NCBI GenBank assembly: GCA_049322795.1
Contig: JBMOQH010000005.1
Location: 1-64,000 of the forward strand
Source: Immundisolibacter sp049322795
GTDB lineage: Bacteria > Pseudomonadota > Gammaproteobacteria > Immundisolibacterales > Immundisolibacteraceae
Direction: 5' to 3'
Length of the DNA: 64,000 bases
This document shows, piece after piece, positions 1-7,522 of the stretch. Below the pieces are notes generated by a model, which searched no databases, was not told where the DNA came from, and was given only the letters and a program-made list of their open reading frames with translations. Made by a program: the position numbers and the translations under genes. How positions within the stretch are numbered: position 1 is the first letter of the stretch; each line of letters begins with the position of its first letter.

Positions 1-2
1 TC

Positions 3-116
3 GATGCGTTCGTGAAGCAGTACAACCAGCATCCGAAGCCCTTCATGTGGACCGCTACCGCTGAATCGATCCTCGCCAAGATCGAGCGGCTATGCAAAGT
101 TATAAACGGGACGTAA
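3..116 (+). CDS. IS630-family transposase, C-terminal end only
   Basis: The window opens inside a reading frame whose last 37 residues end in FMWTATAESILAKIERLC and then KVINGT before a TAA stop. This tail is typical of IS630-type (Tc1/mariner-like DDE) transposases, where an aromatic-W-T-A segment precedes a terminal ILAK(I/V)ERLCK helix. The catalytic DDE residues lie upstream of the window, so activity cannot be judged. A five-hairpin repeat starts 12 bases after the stop codon. Confidence 0.75.
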   Translation, partial: DAFVKQYNQHPKPFMWTATAESILAKIERLCKVINGT

Positions 117-128
117 CACTAGGGAGAC

Positions 129-275
129 GCTGAAAAATTCCTTCCGTGGAATTTTTCAGCTCGCCTCGTCGCGGTACACGCCCGCGAGGGGCTCCGTGAA
201 TCAAGCACTTCTTGCTTGATTCACGCCGGGGCATCCTGCCCCGCACGGGAAGCGCTGAATAAATCAGCGTTTCCC
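129..275 (+). repeat. five-hairpin palindromic element, copy A
   Basis: Five consecutive stem-loops fill this stretch: 129-160 (arms GCTGAAAAATTCC/GGAATTTTTCAGC), 164-189 (CGCGG/CCGCG with outer CCTCG/CGAGG), 195-225 (13-bp perfect stem starting CGTGAATC), 227-243 (CGGGGCA/TGCCCCG) and 247-275 (GGGAAGCGCTGA paired with TCAGCGTTTCCC, one G:T). The same five stems, similar in size and order, recur inverted at 21189-21336. Copy A follows the transposase stop codon, so its + strand would be the 3' end of that transcript. It resembles a composite REP/MITE-like or structured RNA element; the family is not one I can name. Confidence 0.8.
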
Positions 276-330
276 TAGGTGGCGACAGTATGCCGGTGAT
301 TCAAGCGCTCTCTGTGGGGCATACGGCGGG

Positions 331-373
331 CAAGACAAAACCGCCGGTGGCGTGTGTGCGCGCCACCGGCGGT
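331..373 (-). terminator. terminator of the Rieske oxygenase operon
   Basis: A perfect 13-bp stem (340-352 with 361-373, arms ACCGCCGGTGGCG and complement) lies 40 bases beyond the stop of the beta-subunit gene. Read on the - strand it is followed by TTTTGTCTT, as expected of an intrinsic terminator. The remaining bases between the repeat element and this hairpin hold only a short inverted repeat (GTATGCC at 288, GGCATAC at 318). Confidence 0.75.
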
Positions 374-412
374 TGAAGGGGATGTGCTGAATGGATCAGC
401 GTGTGGTCTGGG

Positions 413-967
413 CTAAATGAAGAAATACAGGTTCTTGTCCAGCACCACGCGCTGGTCGACCAGGACGGTGCGCCGGGCCAGCTTCCACTGGCCGTCTACC
501 TTGCGCAGGCGGCACTGCTTGGTGCCCCACACCACGGTCTCGTCGCGCTGGCGGCGGTTGCGGTAGACGATGAAGTTGGACCACACGTCCACCTCGCCCG
601 CGGCGTCCTCGGCCCAGGCCGCGTCCACGTTGCTCACGAAGCGGCGGATGGAGTTCTGCGGGTCCTCCATCCACACGAGACCGGTCTCGAGCCGCCGGAT
701 GCGCATGTCGAGCATCGGGTAGTTGTCGTTGAACACGTAGGCGCCGGGGTTGCTGCCGATCGGCTTCTTGTCGGCGCGCATGCGCACCTCACGCACCGGC
801 AGCAGGTAGTGCACGTCCTCGGTGAGCTGCGTCTGCCACCATTCGCGAAAGCGCTCCTCGTCGAGCATGCGCGCCTCGCGGATCAGGAAGCGCTCGACCT
901 CGAACAGCGTGTCGCGGTCCACGTAACGCGGGTTGGCGGGAGTCTGGATCTGGACGGGTGCGTTCAT
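413..967 (-). CDS. aromatic ring-hydroxylating dioxygenase, beta subunit
   Basis: The 184-residue product matches the small (beta) subunit of Rieske non-haem iron ring-hydroxylating oxygenases, an NTF2/SnoaL-like fold of 160-190 residues that stabilises the alpha3beta3 hexamer. Family features visible are an N-terminal helix (VERFLIREARMLDEERFREW), the LTEDVHYLLPVRE strand and a C-terminal strand ending in NLYFFI. Only one base separates its ATG from the stop codon of the alpha-subunit gene upstream, so the two are co-transcribed and probably translationally coupled. The substrate cannot be read from the sequence. Confidence 0.9.
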   Translation of the reverse strand: MNAPVQIQTPANPRYVDRDTLFEVERFLIREARMLDEERFREWWQTQLTEDVHYLLPVREVRMRADKKPIGSNPGAYVFNDNYPMLDMRIRRLETGLVWMEDPQNSIRRFVSNVDAAWAEDAAGEVDVWSNFIVYRNRRQRDETVVWGTKQCRLRKVDGQWKLARRTVLVDQRVVLDKNLYFFI

Positions 968-968
968 G

Positions 969-2291
969 TCAGGCCACCTGGCGGTTGGGGGCGTACTGAG
1001 GCTCGCGGGCGATTTCCTCCCAGCTGCGGCCGCTCATGAGCTCGGCCCAGCGGCGGTAGAAGCCGCGGTTGGAGGTTTCGCACACGATGCCCTTGCCGAC
1101 GATGCCCGGCAGTTCGGGGTGCACGCCCTCGCGCACCTGGCCCATGCCGGAGTACAGCTTGCCGCGGCGCGTCACCCAGCCGCGGTTGCTGCCGGTGCAC
1201 TGCTCCATGTTTTCGCCGTCGTCGGTTTCCAGCATGCCGGCGGTGCCGAACGTCATCATGTTGGTGGCCACCAGCATCTGCTTGAGCTCTTCCGGCATTT
1301 CCTTCTCGACCAGGGTCCAGGTCCACACCTCGATGTTGTGCGGCCCGGCGGGCAGCCACAGCTTCCAGGTGTTGGTGCCGTACAGGAACGAGCAGTTCGG
1401 GAAGATGCTGGCGTCCCAGTGGCCGTTGTAGAAGCGCGCACGCCACTCGCCTAGGCGCTCGCGCATGATCGGCGTGCGCTGGGCGAGCCAGTCGCGAAAG
1501 GCGCCGCCTTCCGGATGGATGGCCGCCGCCGCGTCCCAGATCACGCCAAAGCCGTGTCCGCCGCGGGTGGCGATCTGCAGGCCGGTGTTGACGTCATAGG
1601 CCTGGTTGCCGACCAGCGGCGACAGGGGCGACTCGATGGCCCTGAGCGCCGCGGCGTGCGCCCAGCCGACGTGATAGCCGTCGGCGATGAAGTTCTCGAC
1701 CGGCACCTTCCAGTTGCAGTTCAGGATGGACTTCATCGGCGGGCCGAGCAATTCGATGCCGCCCGGCACGTCGAGGAAGGTGTCCATGTACCAGGCCATG
1801 TCGCCCAGGTAGTCCTTGAGGGACGGCGCGTCGGCGTCGAAGGTGCCGAACACCAAGCCCTTGTAGCTGTCCACCTTGGCCACCGGGTGCATGGCGTAGC
1901 GCGGCCGCTCGATGGCGTCGTAGTAGCTGTCGTGCTCCAGCGGCACGGTGACCAGGGCGCCATCCAGGCCGAAGGCCCAGCCGTGATAGGCGCAGGTGAA
2001 CGAGCGCGAATTGCCGCTGTCGGCATGACACACCACGTTGCCACGGTGCGGACAGGAGTTGATGAAGGCCTTGATGCTGCCGTTTGGCTGGCGGGCGACG
2101 ATGACGTTGTCCTCGCCCATGCGCGTGGTCAGAAAGTCGCCCGGGTTCGGAATCTGCGACTCGTGGGCCAGGAAGCACCAGGCGCGGGCGAAGATCTGCT
2201 CCAGCTCCTGCTCGTAGATGTCTTGATCCCAGTAGATGCGGCGGTCCTGGACGGCGCCGTCCTCCAGGATCAGCTTGCTGACGTCTTTCAC
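969..2291 (-). CDS. aromatic ring-hydroxylating dioxygenase, alpha subunit (Rieske)
   Basis: The 440-residue catalytic subunit has an N-terminal Rieske [2Fe-2S] domain with C80-P-H82 and C100-A-Y-H103, and a C-terminal mononuclear-iron domain with the bridging D204 and iron ligands H207 and H212 in NFIADGYHVGWAH. The family adds O2 to aromatic rings with electrons from a ferredoxin. Length is normal. It is the first gene of a two-gene operon with the beta subunit. No ferredoxin or reductase gene lies nearby, so electron donors must be encoded elsewhere. It is divergent from the SDR gene across a 225-base gap containing an FNR-like site and a hairpin repeat. Confidence 0.92.
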   Translation of the reverse strand: MKDVSKLILEDGAVQDRRIYWDQDIYEQELEQIFARAWCFLAHESQIPNPGDFLTTRMGEDNVIVARQPNGSIKAFINSCPHRGNVVCHADSGNSRSFTCAYHGWAFGLDGALVTVPLEHDSYYDAIERPRYAMHPVAKVDSYKGLVFGTFDADAPSLKDYLGDMAWYMDTFLDVPGGIELLGPPMKSILNCNWKVPVENFIADGYHVGWAHAAALRAIESPLSPLVGNQAYDVNTGLQIATRGGHGFGVIWDAAAAIHPEGGAFRDWLAQRTPIMRERLGEWRARFYNGHWDASIFPNCSFLYGTNTWKLWLPAGPHNIEVWTWTLVEKEMPEELKQMLVATNMMTFGTAGMLETDDGENMEQCTGSNRGWVTRRGKLYSGMGQVREGVHPELPGIVGKGIVCETSNRGFYRRWAELMSGRSWEEIAREPQYAPNRQVA

Positions 2292-2404
2292 GCGATACCC
2301 TCCTTGGTGTGGGGATGTCGCCCGCTGCGATGCAGCCGGGTGACGGCACTGGGCACCGGCACGGCGCCACGGGGCGCAGTGTGAAAGCGGCCGCCTGGCG
2401 TCTC

Positions 2405-2418
2405 TTGATCGCTGTCAA
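2405..2418. promoter_or_regulatory. possible FNR/CRP-family operator
   Basis: TTGAT-CGCT-GTCAA matches the FNR/ANR consensus TTGAT-N4-ATCAA at nine of ten positions. It lies in the divergent promoter region, 114 bases upstream of the Rieske alpha-subunit start and about 100 bases upstream of the SDR start. An FNR-type regulator is encoded 2.3 kb away. No convincing -35/-10 pair was identified, so which direction it would control is unknown. Confidence 0.45.
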
Positions 2419-2447
2419 GGGCGCCGATCGGGTGCGCCGCGCGCCGC

Positions 2448-2476
2448 GGGAACGCGCTGAATGAATCAGCGCTTAC
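2448..2476. repeat. solo hairpin related to the fifth stem of the five-hairpin element
   Basis: GGGAACGCGCTGA-ATGAA-TCAGCGCTTAC repeats the fifth stem of the element at 129-275 (GCGCTGA/TCAGCGC arms with a 5-base A/T-rich loop) without the other four. It sits 40 bases before the SDR start codon. A weaker version (GCTGA-ATGGA-TCAGC) is at 386-400. It may be a decayed copy or an independent minimal unit. Confidence 0.55.
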
Positions 2477-2516
2477 TTACAATGCGGCCCAGCACCATCC
2501 AAAGAGGAGAGCGGTC

Positions 2517-3239
2517 ATGGGCGACACGATTGCCGTCATCGGTGCCACGCGCGGCACGGGGCTCGCGGCCATGCGCCAGCTGATCGCCGCCGGTCGGCCG
2601 GCGGTGGCCGTCGTGCGCAGCGTCGAGAAGGGCCGCGAGCTGTTCGGCGACAAGGCGGGCGTTGTGTACGGCGATGTCACTCGCCCCGAAACGCTGACCG
2701 CGGCCATCGATCCGGACTGGGCCGGCATCGTCTTCACGGTGGACATCACCGGTGGCATCGCCGGGCGCGGCATGTTCGCCAGCCGCGAGAAGATTCGCGC
2801 CGTCATGTACGGCGGCCTCGTCAACACCGTGGAAGCCTGCAAGCAGCGTGGGTTCAAGGGGCGGCTGGTGCTGCTGTCGACGATTGGTCTCACGCAGCCC
2901 TCCACCGCCATGAACATACTGAACCGGGTCAAGCCGGGCCTGCGTGACCACTCGCTCGACAAGGGCGAGTACCTGAAGCAAAGCGGCCTCGACTGGTGCA
3001 TCGTGCGCGCCGGCATCCTCAACGACAAGCCGGCCGGGGCCCACGTGCTCAGCATCACGGCCCGGGACTGGCCGCTCGCGATGCGTTACCAGATTGCCCG
3101 TGGCGATCTTGCCCGGGTGCTGCTGGCCTGCGTGGATCATCCGGCGGCGAGTCGACGCGAACTGAGCGTGTTCTGGGGCGAGGCCGATCAGGACGGCGAC
3201 GAGCAGCTGGCGCAGAAACTCGGCACGCTCTCCGGGTGA
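2517..3239 (+). CDS. NAD(P)-binding SDR-family protein (NmrA/atypical SDR)
   Basis: The 240-residue product starts with a Rossmann nucleotide-binding motif (IAVIGATRGTG, residues 5-15) and has the general layout of atypical short-chain dehydrogenases that bind NAD(P)H. The catalytic YxxxK is not obvious, although DKGEYLKQSGLDWCIVRAG resembles the substrate-side segment of NmrA-like proteins. It may be a reductase acting with the neighbouring oxygenase or a redox sensor. A purine-rich AGAGGAGAG ribosome site precedes the ATG. Its stop codon overlaps the GTG start of the next gene. Confidence 0.7.
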   Translation: MGDTIAVIGATRGTGLAAMRQLIAAGRPAVAVVRSVEKGRELFGDKAGVVYGDVTRPETLTAAIDPDWAGIVFTVDITGGIAGRGMFASREKIRAVMYGGLVNTVEACKQRGFKGRLVLLSTIGLTQPSTAMNILNRVKPGLRDHSLDKGEYLKQSGLDWCIVRAGILNDKPAGAHVLSITARDWPLAMRYQIARGDLARVLLACVDHPAASRRELSVFWGEADQDGDEQLAQKLGTLSG

Positions 3240-4012
3240 GCCTGCTGCGGCGCTTGCGGCAGGCCTTGGCAGGGCGCGTGTCGCAGCCCGGCTGGCCGGA
3301 CGACGACTGGCCGGAAGCCTTCGCGCGGGTGCCGGTGCTGGCGCACTGGCCACCGGCGCAGCGGGCGCGTTTGCAGCAGTTGGCGCAGGCGTTCCTGGCC
3401 CACAAGGCCATCGAACTGGTCGATGAGCTCACCGTCGAGCGAACGCAGCTGCTCGCGCTCGCCTTGCAGGCGGCCCTGCCGGTGCTTGACCTCGGTATCG
3501 ACTGGTACCGTGGCTGGCATGCCGTGGTGCTGTATCCGGACGAATTTCGTAGCCGCTACACCGAAGTGGACGAGGCGGGTGTGGTGCACGAAATCGACGA
3601 CTGGCGTGGCGGTGAATCCTGGGCGGCCGGGCCGCTGATCCTGTCCATGGCCGATGTCGAGGCCGGCGGGCAGGGCGACGGCTACAACGTCGTCGTTCAC
3701 GAATGCGCGCACAAGCTCGACCAGCTCGACGGCGACGCAAACGGCTGTCCGCCGCTGCACGTGGGCATGGATCGGGCAGCCTGGGCCGAGGCCTTCGCCG
3801 GCGCCTTTCGCGATGTCGGCCGTCGGGGACGTCGGCGCCTGCACACGGTGCTGGATCCGTACGCCGCCGAGTCCCCGGGCGAGTTTTTCGCCGTGGCGAG
3901 CGAGTTGTTCTTCGAGGATCCGCGTGCCCTGCAGGCGGGATATCCCGCCGTTTATGGCCAGCTCAGCCAGTTCTATCGCCAGGACCCGGCGCGCTGGTGG
4001 CCCGCGCCATGA
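3236..4012 (+). CDS. mtfA: zinc metallopeptidase of the MtfA (M90) family
   Basis: The product is 258 residues from a GTG start that overlaps the upstream stop (GTGA); E. coli MtfA is 265. The zinc-binding HExxH is in VVHECAHKLDQLDG, and the downstream ESPGEFFAVASELFF supplies the third ligand region of this family. In E. coli MtfA binds the repressor Mlc and so affects glucose uptake, and it has aminopeptidase activity; that role has not been shown here. It is predicted cytoplasmic. It is translationally coupled to the SDR gene upstream and, by an ATGA overlap, to marC downstream. Confidence 0.85.
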   Translation: MSLLRRLRQALAGRVSQPGWPDDDWPEAFARVPVLAHWPPAQRARLQQLAQAFLAHKAIELVDELTVERTQLLALALQAALPVLDLGIDWYRGWHAVVLYPDEFRSRYTEVDEAGVVHEIDDWRGGESWAAGPLILSMADVEAGGQGDGYNVVVHECAHKLDQLDGDANGCPPLHVGMDRAAWAEAFAGAFRDVGRRGRRRLHTVLDPYAAESPGEFFAVASELFFEDPRALQAGYPAVYGQLSQFYRQDPARWWPAP

Positions 4013-4593
4013 GCACAGCCGAGCAGGTGCTGCTGCTGGTGCTGGTCACGGATCCGTTCGGCAACCTGCCGCTGGTGCTTTCGGCGCTCGGCCGGCTCGA
4101 TGCCGCCGCGTATCGCAAGGCCGTGCTGCGCGAAGCGCTGTTCGCGTTCGCCGTGCTGCTGCTGCTCGGCTGGGGCGGAGCCGGGCTGCTGCGCACGCTC
4201 GGCATCACCGAGCCGGCCTTGTACATCGGCGGTGGGGTCATCCTGTTCCTGCTGTCGCTGCGCATGATTTACGGCGGCCCGCAGGGCGCGTTTCAGGATG
4301 GCTATGCCGCCGATCCGCTGCTGGTGCCCATTGCCGTGCCGGCCGTCGCCGGCCCGGCGGCCATCGCCACCGTGATCCTGCTGCGCACGCAGCAGGCGGT
4401 CTCCCTGGGGCAGCTGTCGTTGGCACTGCTGGGAGCGCTGCTGGTCACCCTGGCGACCTTTCTGCCCGGCCGGCGGATAGCGCTGTGGCTGGGGCCGCGC
4501 GGCGTCAACGCGCTCGAGAAGCTGACCGGCCTGCTGCTCAACCTGATCGCCGTGAACATGACGCTGGAAGGTGTGCGCCGTTTCTTGGGTTAA
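4009..4593 (+). CDS. MarC-family integral membrane protein
   Basis: The 194-residue, strongly hydrophobic product has about six predicted membrane segments and the MarC/UPF0056 signature region TDPFGNLPLVLSAL near the N-terminus plus PIAVPAVAGPAAIATVILL in the middle. Despite the name, members are not established antibiotic-resistance proteins and their function is unclear. The ATG overlaps the mtfA stop. The start is chosen for that overlap and for the conserved first helix. Confidence 0.85.
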   Translation: MSTAEQVLLLVLVTDPFGNLPLVLSALGRLDAAAYRKAVLREALFAFAVLLLLGWGGAGLLRTLGITEPALYIGGGVILFLLSLRMIYGGPQGAFQDGYAADPLLVPIAVPAVAGPAAIATVILLRTQQAVSLGQLSLALLGALLVTLATFLPGRRIALWLGPRGVNALEKLTGLLLNLIAVNMTLEGVRRFLG

Positions 4594-4691
4594 GAAAGTA
4601 ACGTTTCATTCAGCGCCTCGTGTTGGCGCGGCGGCCGGCGTCACGCGGCCTGTGATAGGTTTGAATTCCGCTATGCCGAGCGCGGGCAGAC

Positions 4692-5462
4692 ATGGAAAAA
4701 ATCTCCCCCACGGAAAATGTCGTCACCTTGGGTGCGCTCAAGGCGGTGTGCACCACCTGCAACTTGCGCGAGCTGTGTTTGCCGCGCGGTTTGAGCGCGG
4801 GCGACGTCGCCGAGCTGGAGCGCATCGTGCGCCGTGCCAAGCCGCACGGCCGCGGAAAGACCCTGTTTCGGGTCGACGAACCCTTTCGGGCCATCTACGT
4901 GCCGCGCAGCGGTGCGGTCAAAACCTACACCCTCGGCCCGCAGGGGGATGAGCAGATCATCGGGTTTCACCTGCCGGGCGAGATCATCGGCCTGGACGGC
5001 GTCGCCGAACACCGTCATCAGGTGACCGCACAAACGCTCGAAATGAGCTCTTTGTGCGAGGTTTCGTTCGATGAGCTGGAGGAGGTGGCCCGCGCCGTCC
5101 CGGCGCTGCAGCATCAACTGATGCGCCTGATGAGCCGGGAGATCACCAGCAAGGAGCTGCATTTGCTCGTGCTGGGCGATCACTCGCCGGAGCGGCGTCT
5201 GGCGCTGCTGCTGCACGACATGTCATTGCGTTTCGCCCATCGCGGCTTCTCGGCGACGGAGTTCAACCTGCCGATGTCGCGTCAGGACATCGCCGCCTAC
5301 CTGCGTCTGGCGGCGGAAACCGTCAGCCGCGCCTTTGGGAAGCTGCAGCGGGATGGCTTGATACGCGTCGACGGCCGCTTGGTGCGCATCGGCGATCCGG
5401 CGTCCCTGGTCGAATTCGCCGGCGTGGCAACGACGGTCTCGGGGTTCAGCGAGGCGTTCTGA
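4692..5462 (+). CDS. fnr: FNR-type oxygen-sensing transcription regulator
   Basis: The 256-residue Crp/Fnr-family protein has the four cysteines that hold the oxygen-labile [4Fe-4S] cluster of E. coli FNR at the same residue numbers (C20, C23, C29, C122). A cyclic-nucleotide-binding-like barrel follows, then a C-terminal helix-turn-helix whose recognition helix contains AETVSRAF, the E-xx-SR pattern that reads TTGAT half-sites. It is expected to dimerise under low oxygen and switch genes for anaerobic or microaerobic growth. It stands alone, 98 bases after marC. A matching operator lies at 2405. Confidence 0.93.
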   Translation: MEKISPTENVVTLGALKAVCTTCNLRELCLPRGLSAGDVAELERIVRRAKPHGRGKTLFRVDEPFRAIYVPRSGAVKTYTLGPQGDEQIIGFHLPGEIIGLDGVAEHRHQVTAQTLEMSSLCEVSFDELEEVARAVPALQHQLMRLMSREITSKELHLLVLGDHSPERRLALLLHDMSLRFAHRGFSATEFNLPMSRQDIAAYLRLAAETVSRAFGKLQRDGLIRVDGRLVRIGDPASLVEFAGVATTVSGFSEAF

Positions 5463-5472
5463 CGGCGAACCG

Positions 5473-5502
5473 CCCCGCCGCTGCCATCCGGTAGCGGCGG
5501 GG
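5473..5502. terminator. hairpin between convergent fnr and LLM genes
   Basis: A perfect 10-bp GC-rich stem (CCCCGCCGCT with AGCGGCGGGG) with a 10-base loop lies just after the fnr stop and before the 3' end of the convergent monooxygenase gene. No T-tract follows on either strand, so an intrinsic terminator is only possible. Confidence 0.4.
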
Positions 5503-5552
5503 TACCTCAGGGCCGGCGCGTACTTGGCCTTGGCGCTGCCGGGGTGTGGCGT

Positions 5553-6623
5553 TCAGGCGAAGTGCGGCATCACCTTGTCGGCGAACAGACGCATCGAGTG
5601 GCAGACCTTGTCGTGCGGCATGGCGCCGACGTTGGTCCACAGGATGATGTCCTCGAGACCCAGCTCGCTGCGCAGGAAGCGGATGCGCTCGACGGCCTCC
5701 TCGGGGCTGCCGAAGATGGCCAGCTCCCGGCACACGAAGTCGTAGTCGATGTCCTTCAGCAGCTCGCCGAGCGACAGATAACCCTTGTAGCTGTCCGGGA
5801 AATGGGCGTGCTTTTGCTGCAGACGGCCCATCATCTCGCCCATCATCGTGCCGATGATCTGGTAGTAGCTCATCATGGCGCGCTCGACGTCACGCCGCGT
5901 CCGCGCGCCGTCGTCGTCCAGGTACACCGGCAGCAGCACCGGCACGCGGTATTGCGACTTGTCGCGGTTGTATTTGGCGAGCGCCGCGTGGTAGCCGCCG
6001 ATGGCCTGCCGGAGCTGGTCCACCGGAATCACCTGCGCTGGCAGGAACAGGTTGAAGCCGTACTCGGCGGCAAGATCGAACGTATCCGGGCTGAAGGCGG
6101 ACACGAAGGTCGGCGGCGTCGGCTGCTGCACCGGCTTGGGCACCACGCGCACGCGGTCGATGGTGTTGAATTTGCCGGCGAAGCTGAACTCGTCCTCGGT
6201 CCAGGCCAGACGAATGATGTCCAGGTGCTCGCGAAACAGCGCCTTGCTGTCTTCGATATCGATATTGAAGTGGTCGTAGATGCCGGTCATCGGGTGACCG
6301 CGGCCGATGCCCCAGTCGACGCGGCCGTTGGAGAGCAGGTCCAGCGTCGCGATTTCCTCGGCCAGGCGCAGCGGCTGGTTGATCGGCAGCACCGAAATGC
6401 CCATGCCGAGTCGAATGCGCCGCGTCACCTGGCTGGCGGCGGCGGCGAGCAGCAGCGGCGCCGGCAGGATGGAGTAGGCGCGCTGGAAGTGCAGCTCGGC
6501 CAGCCACAGGCAGTCGTAGCCCAGCTCGTCGGCCAGGCGGAACTGGTCCAGATGCTCCTGGTACAGCGCACCGTCGCTGCGGTCGGAGGCGCCCTGCATT
6601 TCATAGAACAGACCGAATTTCAT
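5553..6623 (-). CDS. LLM-class flavin-dependent oxidoreductase (luciferase-like monooxygenase)
   Basis: The 356-residue TIM-barrel protein belongs to the bacterial luciferase-like F420/FMN monooxygenases. Family segments visible are YDCLWLAELHF, the GMGISVLPINQPLRLAEE strand-helix, DLLSNGRVDWGIGRG and EYGFNLFLPAQ. Such enzymes use reduced flavin and O2 to oxidise aldehydes, alkanes, sulfonates or terpenoids; the substrate here is unknown. It is divergent from the four-gene redox operon at 6776, suggesting a shared intergenic control region (6624-6775). Confidence 0.85.
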   Translation of the reverse strand: MKFGLFYEMQGASDRSDGALYQEHLDQFRLADELGYDCLWLAELHFQRAYSILPAPLLLAAAASQVTRRIRLGMGISVLPINQPLRLAEEIATLDLLSNGRVDWGIGRGHPMTGIYDHFNIDIEDSKALFREHLDIIRLAWTEDEFSFAGKFNTIDRVRVVPKPVQQPTPPTFVSAFSPDTFDLAAEYGFNLFLPAQVIPVDQLRQAIGGYHAALAKYNRDKSQYRVPVLLPVYLDDDGARTRRDVERAMMSYYQIIGTMMGEMMGRLQQKHAHFPDSYKGYLSLGELLKDIDYDFVCRELAIFGSPEEAVERIRFLRSELGLEDIILWTNVGAMPHDKVCHSMRLFADKVMPHFA

Positions 6624-6775
6624 GCGTCGTCTCCTTGACTGGGGTGGCGTCGTCCGTGTTCTTGACTTGACCGGGCGCCAAGGCGACCATGCCGCTGACC
6701 GAACGTTCCGTGGGGCGGCTATTCAATCACTCGCCAGCGTCCACCGTCTACGCGTCGTCACGAGGAGAAACCCGC

Positions 6776-7495
6776 ATGAACCAGCAGGACATCGTTGATC
6801 GTATTGCCGCCCGCTGCGTGGAGTCGGCGAACACCTGGCCGTGGCTGACCGGCAGGCTCACCGTCGGCATGGCGCAGGCGTGGATGATCCAGCACTCCAT
6901 CCGCAACCGCCTGTTCAGTTCGAGCTATCGGCCGGCCTGGATGAGCCGCTGCCCGGACCAGGCGGTGGTGCGCAAGACCATCGGCCAGATGCTGGAGGAG
7001 CTGGTCTATGACGAGAACCTCAAGGCCGCGCACACCAAGATCCTGTTCGAGATGGCCCGCAACCTCGGCCTCACCGACCAGCAGCTGCACGAAGCCAAGC
7101 CCAACACCAAGACCGACATCTGGCACCAGGTGACCGAGAACCTGTGCCGCAACCGGCACTGGATCATCGGCTGGCTGTCGACGTCGCTCGAAGAATTCGT
7201 GCTGACGGCCATCGACCGCGAGACCAACATCAGTGCCGACAAGTGGCAGAAGGATCTGGGTCTCACCGACGAGCAGCTGTTCTTCTTCCGCTACCACGAG
7301 AAGGCGGATCTCGAGCATGCCGGCAAGCAGGTGTGGGCGCCGATCAAGCGTCACGTCACCACGCCGGAGCTGGCCGCCGACGTGCTGGCGGGGCTCGACA
7401 CGGCGCTCGAGGCCTCGCGCATCTTCTACGAGGGCGTCATGGAACTTGCCGCCGAGCTCGACGCCCAGGGCGTGAAGCTGCCCTCCGCCGCCTGA
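6776..7495 (+). CDS. iron-containing redox enzyme, haem-oxygenase-like fold (HDO/TenA/PqqC-like)
   Basis: The 239-residue all-helical product carries the metal-binding pattern of haem-oxygenase-like diiron oxidases: E75/E76 and H86 in EELVYDENLKAAH, E139/E140 in the middle, and H174-x3-D178-x2-H181 in RYHEKADLEHA. Characterised relatives include CADD, UndA and SznF, which perform O2-dependent oxidations. The ATG at 6776 is chosen over one at 6689 because of a strong GAGGAGAAA ribosome site eight bases before it. It is the first gene of an operon with a Rieske oxygenase, an ALDH and an ADH, suggesting a role in the same oxidative pathway. Confidence 0.75.
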   Translation: MNQQDIVDRIAARCVESANTWPWLTGRLTVGMAQAWMIQHSIRNRLFSSSYRPAWMSRCPDQAVVRKTIGQMLEELVYDENLKAAHTKILFEMARNLGLTDQQLHEAKPNTKTDIWHQVTENLCRNRHWIIGWLSTSLEEFVLTAIDRETNISADKWQKDLGLTDEQLFFFRYHEKADLEHAGKQVWAPIKRHVTTPELAADVLAGLDTALEASRIFYEGVMELAAELDAQGVKLPSAA

Positions 7496-7522
7496 TTCCA
7501 TCCCCGCACGGAGCGCCCGCCG

